Positions 37,214 through 45,163 of a stretch of DNA of 64,000 bases are shown here, in pieces. The notes under the pieces are model-generated. The model made no database searches. It was not told where the DNA came from and worked only from the letters and a program-made list of their open reading frames with translations. Source of the DNA: JBJYIN01 sp046237015 (lineage in GTDB: Bacteria > Pseudomonadota > Gammaproteobacteria > Enterobacterales > Enterobacteriaceae); the NCBI RefSeq assembly GCF_046237015.1, contig NZ_JBJYIN010000012.1, positions 82,804 through 146,803 of the forward strand, in the 5' to 3' direction. The translations under genes and the position numbers were made by a program. The stretch's first letter is position 1, and each line of letters starts with the position of its first letter.

Positions 37214-37259
37214 CCGTAGTTTTTGGGGGCCTGTCGGTTCGATAAACTACGGAGCCCCC
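37214..37259 (+). promoter_or_regulatory. Interleaved inverted repeats over the integrase ribosome binding site
   Basis: Arm CCGTAGTTT (37214-37222) pairs with AAACTACGG (37244-37252). GGGGGC (37225-37230), inside that loop, pairs with GCCCCC (37254-37259). The two pairings cross, giving a pseudoknot-like or alternative-fold arrangement. The only Shine-Dalgarno-like sequence before the integrase ATG at 37263 is GGAG at 37251-37254, which lies across both right-hand arms. A translational control element is inferred; it could also be a protein-binding site. Confidence 0.5.
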
Positions 37260-37262
37260 GCA

Positions 37263-37450
37263 ATGCCTCTGACTGATACCGCCATCCGCAACGCCAAGCC
37301 GCTCGATAAACCTTACAAACTCAGCGACGCGCAGGGTCTGTACCTGCTAATTAAACCTAACGGTTTCAAGCTCTGGCATCTTTAGACCGCTTCGGCGGAA
37401 AGGGGAAAAAGCTGGCATTTAGCGCTTGCCCGACGGTCTCTCTGAACTGA
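37263..37450 (+). pseudogene. Remnant of a P4-type tyrosine integrase
   Basis: The frame begins MPLTDTAIRNAKPLDKPYKL and continues SDAQGLYLLIKPNG to a TAG at 37383. This is the DUF4102 arm-binding domain found at the N-terminus of P4-family integrases. The family sequence then resumes in another frame (RFGGKGKKLAF, then PTVSL) until a TGA at 37448. At least one frameshift and loss of the whole catalytic domain make it non-functional. Position and orientation next to tRNA-Phe fit an integrated island whose integrase has decayed. Confidence 0.88.
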
Positions 37451-37533
37451 GCTTCACGCCACTAACCATCTATATTTACTAGAATTACACATTTTATTGG
37501 CCTCTGTGAATTAGCGCCATTTGTAAATATCCA

Positions 37534-38703
37534 TTAGTGATAAAATTTTAAATAAGCTACTTTAAGCCTTTCCATTGCCTCAACCAATATAGAACGGGGG
37601 CATCCGATATTTATCCGCATATGCCCTTCTCCCCCGGCACCATACTGTATCCCTGGAGAAAGCCCTAGCTTTACATCATTGATGAAAAAAGACGCCAGAG
37701 CTTCATCACTCAATCCCATCGATTTGGCATTCAAGAAAAGCAAATAGGAGGCACCACCATAGATTACTGAGATTTTGGGACAGTTTTGTTTTATCTCATT
37801 TTTGACATATTCGACATTAGCGGATAAATAAACTAGTAGTTGTTGATACCAACTATCGCACTGCGTATAAGCTGAATAGATAGCCGCTTGCTGTAAATAA
37901 TTCGTTTCAGCAAGGTAGCAATTATCAAGGAAACCATAAAGTTTTTCTCGTAATCTCTTATTCTTGATAATCATTATGCCTCCCTGGACACCAGGAGCAT
38001 TGAATGCCTTACCGATCGAAGTTAATACAATAGCCTCACTATCCACAATATCATCGATGGCGAAAAAGGGGATATGACATTTTCCTGGTAAAGTCAGATC
38101 ACAATGAACTTCATCTGACACAATAATAACGCCCTCTTCATGACAATAATGTTTCACCTTAGAGAGCGTCTCCTGATCCCACACCACACCTCCGGGATTA
38201 TGTGGTGAAACGAATAGAAAAACACTGGACATTTTTAGCTTATTCCTGAAGTCATTCCAGTCAAATTCATAGGTTCCATTTTTCTCGATGAGCTGAGATT
38301 GAATTAAATTCCTGCCGCTGCCAGGAATCAAATTCTTATAAGGATCATATATCGGTGTGCAGGTTAAAATATTATCATTCGGTTTGCTCAGTGCCATCAC
38401 AGATAAAACCACGGATTTTATTACTCCAGGGATAAAGTGTAACCACTCCTCATTAACCTCTGTCCCGAACCGCATCTTATACCAGCCGACAACCGATTCC
38501 CTCCAGCCAGGATAATCCATATTGTAGCCCTGTATTAATTGTGAAGAGACAGAAATCAAGCTATCAATAATAGGCGCTGGCGTTTTAAAATCCATATCAG
38601 CAATCCATAGCGGTAATATCTCCTCTGTCCCGAACATTTGCTTCATCTGCCCGTACTTACGACAAATCGGATCACGAACCACAACGTCATCAAATAAAAG
38701 CAT
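37534..38703 (-). CDS. MalY/PatB-type PLP-dependent C-S lyase or aminotransferase
   Basis: A 389-residue fold-type I PLP enzyme of the MalY/PatB group. It shows LPLWIADMDFKTP (30-42), the substrate loop GYNMDYPGW, PHNPGGVVW (167-175), SDEVHCDLTLPG and the Schiff-base lysine K232 in TSIGKAFN. This group cleaves cystathionine or related S-conjugates to pyruvate, ammonia and a thiol. The ATG at 38703 has GGAG seven bases upstream. It is 47 bases downstream of the NhaC-type antiporter, so the two probably form one transcript. The codon use is AT-richer than the backbone. Confidence 0.82.
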   Translation of the reverse strand: MLLFDDVVVRDPICRKYGQMKQMFGTEEILPLWIADMDFKTPAPIIDSLISVSSQLIQGYNMDYPGWRESVVGWYKMRFGTEVNEEWLHFIPGVIKSVVLSVMALSKPNDNILTCTPIYDPYKNLIPGSGRNLIQSQLIEKNGTYEFDWNDFRNKLKMSSVFLFVSPHNPGGVVWDQETLSKVKHYCHEEGVIIVSDEVHCDLTLPGKCHIPFFAIDDIVDSEAIVLTSIGKAFNAPGVQGGIMIIKNKRLREKLYGFLDNCYLAETNYLQQAAIYSAYTQCDSWYQQLLVYLSANVEYVKNEIKQNCPKISVIYGGASYLLFLNAKSMGLSDEALASFFINDVKLGLSPGIQYGAGGEGHMRINIGCPRSILVEAMERLKVAYLKFYH

Positions 38704-38750
38704 TACGACTCCATTTACAACAAATACATTTGAATAAGAAATAATATAAA

Positions 38751-40205
38751 TTAATGCTCTATCACATGCTCAGGATCGTCATTAGCTTCATAGCGGGAAA
38801 TACCAATTCCGGTTGCAGCCCATAATAATGCAAAAATAACGCCGCTGTAACATAATATAGCCCATGGAAGGTAATCCAGCGTCGCGACACCCAACATCGT
38901 CGCACAATAAACACCAGAAGCGGACCAGGGGATTATCGGTTCAACAACGGTACCCGCATCTTCAGTTGTTCGTGACAGGTTTTTTGTCGCCAACCCTCTT
39001 CTTTTGTATTCTTCCTTAAATGCATCGCCACACAATAGCAGTGGTAAAGTACCATTCGCGGTACAAGCACAGATAGTCATTGCAGTCAAAATAGTAGTTA
39101 ATACTAATCTGAATGTTGATTTAACCCCTTTTGTCAGAGCCTGAATCACAGTATGGAGTGACCCCGTTGCACTCATTGCACCAGCGAAGCTAAATGCACT
39201 AAAAACAGTGACAAAGCTGCTAAACATAGAGATTGCGCCACCACGCTCCAACAGACGGGGTAACTCTGAAGAAAGCGCAGACACATCAACGCCATCAGCC
39301 ATGGTTAACTTAAACCCGCTAACAACAGCCTCTCCAACGGAGGATGACGAAAAAGTCTGAAACACGAGAGCCAAAATCATCGAGACCAGAGTAGACAGAA
39401 AGAGCATTGGCACAGGTGGTTTTTTCGTGAGCGACCCGTAAAGAACAATCAGCGGAGGCAAAATGAGAAGGATATTAAAATGATATATTTCCGCAATTGA
39501 TGTCATTAGAACAGTAATGGAGTCAGGCGTACTACCTGAAGAATCAATATTTAACCCCATGTATGAATAAACAATACAACATAAAATAAACCCCGGTACG
39601 GTTGTCCAAAGCAGATGACCAATATGTGAGTATAAATTCACGCCAGCTGCCAGTGCTGCCATATTCGTAGAGTCTGATACCGGAGATAACTTATCACCAA
39701 ACCAGCATCCCGAAACAATGGCCCCGGCCGCGAGAGGTAACGACACATTAAGTCCAATAGCCACACCGATCATCGCAATGCCGATCGTGCCAATCGATCC
39801 CCACGACGTCCCCGTACAGACGGAAATCAAGGCCCCTAAAAAGAATGCGGAAATATAGAAATATTGCGGATTAATGACTTCAAGACCATAGTAAATCATC
39901 ATTGGTATCGTACCTGACACCATCCATGACCCGATTAAAAAGCCAATACTTGCAACAATTAAAATAACAGGTAATGCTTCTGATATTTTATTACAAATAG
40001 ATTTTAAGATATCATTCCAGGTATAACCATATGCAATTCCAACAAACGAAGCTGCCGCGGTTCCCATCAGAATCATTGGTTCAGCACGAATATTGAAAAC
40101 AAAGTATCCAATACTAATAGCACCAAGCATAATGACCATAGGAAACAGCGACCAGAAAAATGAAGGACGCCGTTTTTTTATAGGGTAACAATCTTTTGAA
40201 TTCAT
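38751..40205 (-). CDS. NhaC-family Na+/H+ antiporter
   Basis: A 484-residue membrane protein with about 12 hydrophobic segments, of the NhaC antiporter family. It shows CTGTSWGSIGTIGIAM, CWFGDKLSPVSDSTNMAA (the family ion-site motif) and EPIIPWSASGVYCATMLG near the C-terminus. I chose the ATG at 40205, eight bases after GGGA; an upstream ATG at 40211 or TTG at 40217 is possible. Its pairing with a MalY-like lyase suggests transport of an amino acid or thioether rather than only sodium; that is inference. Confidence 0.82.
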   Translation of the reverse strand: MNSKDCYPIKKRRPSFFWSLFPMVIMLGAISIGYFVFNIRAEPMILMGTAAASFVGIAYGYTWNDILKSICNKISEALPVILIVASIGFLIGSWMVSGTIPMMIYYGLEVINPQYFYISAFFLGALISVCTGTSWGSIGTIGIAMIGVAIGLNVSLPLAAGAIVSGCWFGDKLSPVSDSTNMAALAAGVNLYSHIGHLLWTTVPGFILCCIVYSYMGLNIDSSGSTPDSITVLMTSIAEIYHFNILLILPPLIVLYGSLTKKPPVPMLFLSTLVSMILALVFQTFSSSSVGEAVVSGFKLTMADGVDVSALSSELPRLLERGGAISMFSSFVTVFSAFSFAGAMSATGSLHTVIQALTKGVKSTFRLVLTTILTAMTICACTANGTLPLLLCGDAFKEEYKRRGLATKNLSRTTEDAGTVVEPIIPWSASGVYCATMLGVATLDYLPWAILCYSGVIFALLWAATGIGISRYEANDDPEHVIEH

Positions 40206-40251
40206 ATCCATTCCCAATTAATTACATGCATGACAGACAGGATTCATTTCA

Positions 40252-40350
40252 ATGAATGATGATATACTCGTCATACGTCAAATTGCTTGCGCATTGGCCG
40301 AAAAGATTCGTCCCGAACGAGTTTTCCCCTCTCCTGCCGTGCTATCTTAA
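40252..40350 (+). pseudogene. Possible nucleotidyltransferase (MNT) N-terminal remnant
   Basis: A 32-codon frame from ATG 40252 reads MNDDILVIRQIACALAEKIR then PERVFPSPAVLS and stops. The first two-thirds resemble the start of minimal nucleotidyltransferases, in which PE-(K/R)-(V/I)-ILFGS follows. The GS motif is lost where the sequence changes. It has no clear ribosome binding site. It could be a decayed gene fragment or a chance likeness. Confidence 0.22.
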
Positions 40351-40474
40351 TGCGACTCGAAGTATTTAGAGTGTATCTATAGTAATAGCAATAGTATTTC
40401 ACTCATTAAACATATTATTTTTACAGCAAATACATTACACACTCTTATTTATTTTTAATTTACATACACCCATA

Positions 40475-41404
40475 TTAAGGCAAATGAAGCCGCCGTTCCT
40501 GACTCAATTTCCTGTATTGCTTTGGCGGCATACCGACATGATTTTTAAAGATACAGTAGAAACGACTACTGGAATTAAACCCAGCAAGCATAGCGATATC
40601 AAGAATAGTCTTGTCAGTATCACTAAGAAGAGCCCGGACATGGTTAATACGCAACGTAGTAATATACTGTTTTATTGTAAGTTGCATAGCTTTCTGGAAA
40701 ATACCCATCGCATAATTAGGGTTTAATTTAACATGTTCTGCGATGGTATTTACCGTCATCGGTTTATCACTGTTTGTTGCGATAAATTCCAGCATCTGGC
40801 TTACATAAAACTGAGCATGCCGCGATGTCCCGTTTTTATGAGGCTGGGGGGTTTTATGTACGGAAACCGGATGCCAGCCTGAAAGACTAAAGCGTTTTAG
40901 CATCAATGCGATCTCATCAATCGCCAACTGGCGGATATGTGTATTATCGCTTTCCAGTTCATGCTGCCAGCGCTGAATCTCAATAATACTAATCTTCTGC
41001 ACCGCCAGTGACTTTATAACCATCCCATGGGTTACGTGATTAATCAGTTCACGATCCAACGGCCATGACAAAAAGAGGTGCATGGGAAGATTAAATATAG
41101 CCATCTGCTTGCAACAACCAGGATTGGTAAGCTGATGAGGGGTGCATGCCCAAAACAGCGCGATGTGTCCCTGATTGATTCGAATCACTTCGTCGTTGAT
41201 CAGGTATTCCACATCACCATCAAAAGGGATATTAACTTCTATCTGCCCGTGCCAGTGGCTGTATGTCATAGCCAGAGGCGCTCGCAGTTCGATATCCATC
41301 TTCTGAGACTCAGAATACAGAGCAAGTGGGCTTCTTGTTTGTTTATCGTAACTACGGCACATATGTGGATCATGCGGTAACCGCGGAATGGTCGTATCTA
41401 CCAT
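40475..41404 (-). CDS. melR: MelR-type melibiose regulator (AraC family), orphan
   Basis: A 309-residue AraC-family activator extremely similar to E. coli MelR. Shared stretches include PFDGDVEYLIN, GHIALFWACTPHQLT, MAIFNLPMHLFLSWPLDREL and RINHVRALLSDTDKTILDIA. The N-terminal cupin binds the sugar and the C-terminal pair of helix-turn-helix motifs starts at about residue 205. In E. coli melR is divergent from melAB; here no melA or melB flanks it. The ATG at 41404 has AGGA nine bases upstream; an ATG at 41446 has no ribosome binding site. Its targets may be elsewhere in the genome. Confidence 0.85.
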   Translation of the reverse strand: MVDTTIPRLPHDPHMCRSYDKQTRSPLALYSESQKMDIELRAPLAMTYSHWHGQIEVNIPFDGDVEYLINDEVIRINQGHIALFWACTPHQLTNPGCCKQMAIFNLPMHLFLSWPLDRELINHVTHGMVIKSLAVQKISIIEIQRWQHELESDNTHIRQLAIDEIALMLKRFSLSGWHPVSVHKTPQPHKNGTSRHAQFYVSQMLEFIATNSDKPMTVNTIAEHVKLNPNYAMGIFQKAMQLTIKQYITTLRINHVRALLSDTDKTILDIAMLAGFNSSSRFYCIFKNHVGMPPKQYRKLSQERRLHLP

Positions 41405-41896
41405 AGCAATGCATCCTGAGTCATTAGGCTGATTAACGCGCTTCATGCCAACGTATGTATAGAGCTTACCCGAAAAGAAACTCCATTTTCTCTACATTTC
41501 CAACAATTCATTCCCGGAAAATCATTTTTTCTGATAGAGAAAAACCAATCTGAGTTTTCAGGAAGAATCCATCATTTTCGATAGCACTATCCTGCCGTCT
41601 CTCCATCCAAAAACAAAATTTCCTCGCTGAAGCATTCACGCCTCAGAGCAGAAATGCCAGCAGAGAATCTTGGTACAAGAAATTCTATTTAAATCATTAC
41701 AATCAATAGATTAGAATAGCTTTAAAAATAATTGAGGTTGTTTTCGAAGAGATTTACACGTCATTTTAGAATTGCGACACAAAATTTAGAACGTTCTAAA
41801 TTTGTGAGTGCTCTTACATTTCAGATCGTTTTTATCCATTACTATGGCTTCATTACCTCTTAATGCTTAGTTCAACTTTTGTGGCATTGCACATAG
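41405..41896. other. Intergenic region between melR and the LacI gene
   Basis: 492 AT-rich bases that should contain the melR promoter. They include the 22-bp palindrome at 41782-41803, listed separately. No trace of melA, which lies here in E. coli, was found in any frame. Confidence 0.5.
41782..41803. promoter_or_regulatory. 22-bp perfect palindrome, candidate LacI-type operator
   Basis: The halves AAATTTAGAAC and GTTCTAAATTT form an uninterrupted palindrome with a central CG. LacI-family operators typically have this form. It lies 94 bases beyond the 3-prime end of the LacI gene and about 380 bases upstream of melR. The binding protein is inferred, not shown. Confidence 0.5.
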
Positions 41897-42910
41897 TTAT
41901 CTTGAAGACGCGCGGATATTGAGATGAATAGGAACATTGACACATTGCTGTGGATAATCAGGATCTTGCAGACGCTGAAGCAACATATCAGCGGCAATTT
42001 CCCCCATTTTATCAAAATCAGCAGCGACAGAGGTGAGATCGGGAAGCCACAACGCAGCCTCGGGGATATCATCATTTCCAGTCACCGCAAAGTTTTTACC
42101 TGGCTCGATCCCCATGCGGCGAAGGCCCAGCATGACACCGAATGCAACCAGGTCGTTAGCGCATACGGCGGCCGTTGGCGGTGGAGTCAACGCCAAAGCA
42201 TGTTTGATCATGTCTATTCCGGCATGACGCGTAAGTTCGCCCTCAATAATATAATCCTGGTTAAATGTTCCATTAAATTCATCGATTGCTTGTTTATAAC
42301 CTTGAAGGCGTTGATTGCCAACCCACGTCGTTTTGCAACTGCCAATAAACGATATACGTTTGTGCCCACATTCAAGCAAATGTTTTGTCGCCAAATAAAT
42401 GCCTTTTTTATGATCATAACCAACATAATCAAGCCCGCTTTCATTCAAATTTCGCGAAATCAAAATACAAGGCAGTTTTGCTCTATCAAGTTGCTTTTTG
42501 AGTTGGACTGGGTCCGTATTATGTACAGGACAAAGGATCAAACCATCAATTTTGTGTTCTCGAATTTTCTCAATAAATTGAGTTTGGCGTATCGTATCTT
42601 CACGAACATCAGACATGAATATCGTCATATCTCGATGGTGGAATGCCTGCTCTACCGACGAAGCGAGTCTTGCAAAGTAAGGGTTAGATAATTCATTAAT
42701 TGAAAGTGCAATCACGCCACTGCGTTGAGAGCGTAATGAGGACGCACTTCGATCATAGACATAATCCAGATCGGTCATAATCTGACGGACTTTTAAACGC
42801 GTTTTGTCTGCAACAAGCGGACTATTACGTAATACAAGGGAAACCGTAGAAACAGAAACACCAGCATGTTTTGCAATATCTTTGATAGTTATATTTTGTT
42901 TGCTTTTCAT
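41897..42910 (-). CDS. LacI-family transcriptional regulator
   Basis: A 337-residue LacI/GalR repressor. The helix-turn-helix and hinge lie at residues 7-60 (ITIKDIAKHAGVSVSTVSLVLRNSPLV); the rest is a sugar-binding core (DGLILCPVHNTDP, CANDLVAFGVMLGLRRMGIEPG, VTGNDDIPEAALWLP). It is divergent from the Gfo/Idh-MFS operon with a 122-base gap, so it is the likely regulator of that operon. The ligand is presumably a sugar or polyol handled by those enzymes. Confidence 0.9.
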   Translation of the reverse strand: MKSKQNITIKDIAKHAGVSVSTVSLVLRNSPLVADKTRLKVRQIMTDLDYVYDRSASSLRSQRSGVIALSINELSNPYFARLASSVEQAFHHRDMTIFMSDVREDTIRQTQFIEKIREHKIDGLILCPVHNTDPVQLKKQLDRAKLPCILISRNLNESGLDYVGYDHKKGIYLATKHLLECGHKRISFIGSCKTTWVGNQRLQGYKQAIDEFNGTFNQDYIIEGELTRHAGIDMIKHALALTPPPTAAVCANDLVAFGVMLGLRRMGIEPGKNFAVTGNDDIPEAALWLPDLTSVAADFDKMGEIAADMLLQRLQDPDYPQQCVNVPIHLNIRASSR

Positions 42911-43032
42911 AGGTTAAATAATCCGGCAGAGAATAAACCAAAAAAACTGATTAAACATTCTGCTTTTATCTTCTGTCAGAGACAGTATTAAACAGAATGA
43001 TAAACATCATTAGATTATACAGGAGAATGATA

Positions 43033-44064
43033 ATGAATAGCTATCCGCAACTACGCTTCGGCGTAATCGGGATTGATCATCGTCACATTTTTGATCAGGT
43101 TCAGAGCTTGCTTGATATCGGCGCAGAATGTGCTGGCTATTACCAATGTGGCCCCGCCGTCACAGAGGAGGGATTTACTAAGCGGTTCCCTCAAATTCCA
43201 CGTACATTGGATAAACGGCAATTATTGGAAGATGAATCAATCCAATTAATCATCAGTGCCGCTATTCCCTGTGACCGTGCAGACATTGCCATTGAAGCGA
43301 TGCGTCATAATAAAGATGTTATGGTAGATAAGCCCGGCGTAATTAGTTTTGAACAATTAGATAGGGTAATGAAAACTCAGCAAGAAACACAAAGAATTTA
43401 TTCTGTAAATTTTACTGAGCATTTTGAAGTGCGAGCGGTTTCGACCGCTACAGATCTCATTAAAAAGGGAGAAATTGGTGAGGTACTTCACACACTCGGA
43501 GTCGGTCCGCATCGATTAAATATCGCTACACGTCCGGAGTGGTTTTTTAGACCTGAAGCCTATGGTGGCATTCTTGTCGATATTGCATCGCATCAAATAG
43601 AGCAGTTTTTACATTTCACCGGTGCTAATGACGCTGAAATTGTTAGCGCTCGTTTCGATAACTTAAATCATCCTCAATATCCTGGATTACAAGATTTTGG
43701 CGAAATCGTTCTTCGCCATGGAAAACTGGGAGGATATATCAGGGTAGACTGGTTTACCCCAGACGGATTGGATACCTGGGGAGATGGACGTTTAACAATA
43801 ATGGGGACGGATGGTTATATCGAGATTCGAAAATATATTGATATCAGTGGTCGCCCAGGGAAAGAACATCTATTCATGGTTAATAACAAAGGGAGTTTTT
43901 ACTTCGATTGTTCAAAGGCTGATTTACCTTATTACACAGACCTGGCATCGGATATTTTTAATCGTACTGAGACGGCAATGAGCCAGAAGTATTGTTTTAA
44001 AGTTTGCGAACTAGCCTTAAAAGCACAACAAGTCGCAATCAGATACGTCAATGTGGAGAAGTAA
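43033..44064 (+). CDS. Gfo/Idh/MocA-family oxidoreductase (first of pair)
   Basis: A 343-residue protein with an N-terminal Rossmann fold and a C-terminal Gfo/Idh/MocA domain. The nucleotide motif is GVIGIDHRHIF, so the usual third small residue of GxGxxG/A is missing. The catalytic EKP is replaced by DKPG (110-113). A later LVDIASHQIEQFLHF keeps the H-x3-D/E-like helix of the family. AGGAGA precedes the ATG at 43033; the frame extends to 42997. It is the first gene of a three-gene operon. Because of the altered motifs it may differ in cofactor use from its partner. Confidence 0.85.
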   Translation: MNSYPQLRFGVIGIDHRHIFDQVQSLLDIGAECAGYYQCGPAVTEEGFTKRFPQIPRTLDKRQLLEDESIQLIISAAIPCDRADIAIEAMRHNKDVMVDKPGVISFEQLDRVMKTQQETQRIYSVNFTEHFEVRAVSTATDLIKKGEIGEVLHTLGVGPHRLNIATRPEWFFRPEAYGGILVDIASHQIEQFLHFTGANDAEIVSARFDNLNHPQYPGLQDFGEIVLRHGKLGGYIRVDWFTPDGLDTWGDGRLTIMGTDGYIEIRKYIDISGRPGKEHLFMVNNKGSFYFDCSKADLPYYTDLASDIFNRTETAMSQKYCFKVCELALKAQQVAIRYVNVEK

Positions 44065-44065
44065 A

Positions 44066-45163
44066 ATGAATATGTTAAATAAAAGACCAATCGGGTTCGG
44101 TTTGGTCGGCGTAGGTATGATTGCAGGATATCATGCGAAAGCGATTCAGGAGGCATCGAAAACACATCCAGCCCGTATCATTGGTGTTTGTGGATTGAAT
44201 GAAGAAGAAGCCAAAAATTTTGCTCAAAAAAATGATATCTCATTCTATACGAGCCAACTTAGCGATCTTTTAAAACAACCAGATTTAGATGTTGTATGTA
44301 TTGTTACACCGAGTGGCGCGCATCTTGAGCCGGCTTTAGACGCCATCGCAGCAGGTAAGCATATTATTGTCGAAAAACCATTAGAAATTACTATAGAGCG
44401 AATTGATGCAATGCTTGAAGCAGCAAATAAGGCTGGCGTGATTATTTCTGCTATTTTCCAGGCGCGCTTCGGTAACGGAGCTCGTGCAGTAAAGAATGCA
44501 TTGGATCAAGGACGTTTCGGCAGGCTTTGTTTATGCAGTGCTTACGTCAAATGGCATCGGGATAATCAATATTATCGCGGTTGGAAAGGAACACAAAAGC
44601 TAGATGGCGGCGGAGCCGTTATGAATCAGGCGATTCATGCAATAGATTTATTACACTGGTTTGCTGGCATACCCAAACAGCTTTTTGCTTTCAAAACAAA
44701 AGCGGTACACACACACATCGAAACAGAAGATACCGCTTGCGCCAGTTTCCTTTTTGAAAATGGTTCACTGGGTATTCTTGAAGCAACAACCGCCGCTTAT
44801 CCAGGATGGGAACGCCGTATTGAAATATGCGGTGAATTAGGTTCAGTAATCATTGAGGATGACCGTATCGTCCGCTGGGATTTTAAAACCTCCTTTCCAG
44901 AAGATATTGAAATCCATCAAATGAATAAAGAGGAATCAAAATCTGGTGCATCGGCGCCAGACCAGATAGGCATAGCAGGTCATACACAACAAATAAAAGA
45001 AATGATTGAGGCGATTTTATTAAACAAACCGCTTTCCATTAATGCAGTCGAATCCAGAAATACTGTCGCTATCGTTCAGGGTATTTATCAGTCTGCCAAC
45101 ACCGGTCTTATGGTTATCCCTGATATCCATCCTTTCGCAAAGGGGAATATTAATGAACAATAA
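44066..45163 (+). CDS. Gfo/Idh/MocA-family oxidoreductase (second of pair)
   Basis: A 365-residue canonical member. It has GLVGVGMIAGYHAKAI (17-32) for NAD(P) binding, VEKPLEIT (108-115) with the catalytic lysine, and GGGAVMNQAIHAIDLLHWFAG (about 190-210) with the active-site H-x3-D. The start at 44066 lies two bases after the previous stop codon and uses the GGAG inside that gene, so the pair is translationally coupled. Family members oxidise sugars, inositols or their phosphates; the substrate here is unknown. Confidence 0.9.
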   Translation: MNMLNKRPIGFGLVGVGMIAGYHAKAIQEASKTHPARIIGVCGLNEEEAKNFAQKNDISFYTSQLSDLLKQPDLDVVCIVTPSGAHLEPALDAIAAGKHIIVEKPLEITIERIDAMLEAANKAGVIISAIFQARFGNGARAVKNALDQGRFGRLCLCSAYVKWHRDNQYYRGWKGTQKLDGGGAVMNQAIHAIDLLHWFAGIPKQLFAFKTKAVHTHIETEDTACASFLFENGSLGILEATTAAYPGWERRIEICGELGSVIIEDDRIVRWDFKTSFPEDIEIHQMNKEESKSGASAPDQIGIAGHTQQIKEMIEAILLNKPLSINAVESRNTVAIVQGIYQSANTGLMVIPDIHPFAKGNINEQ

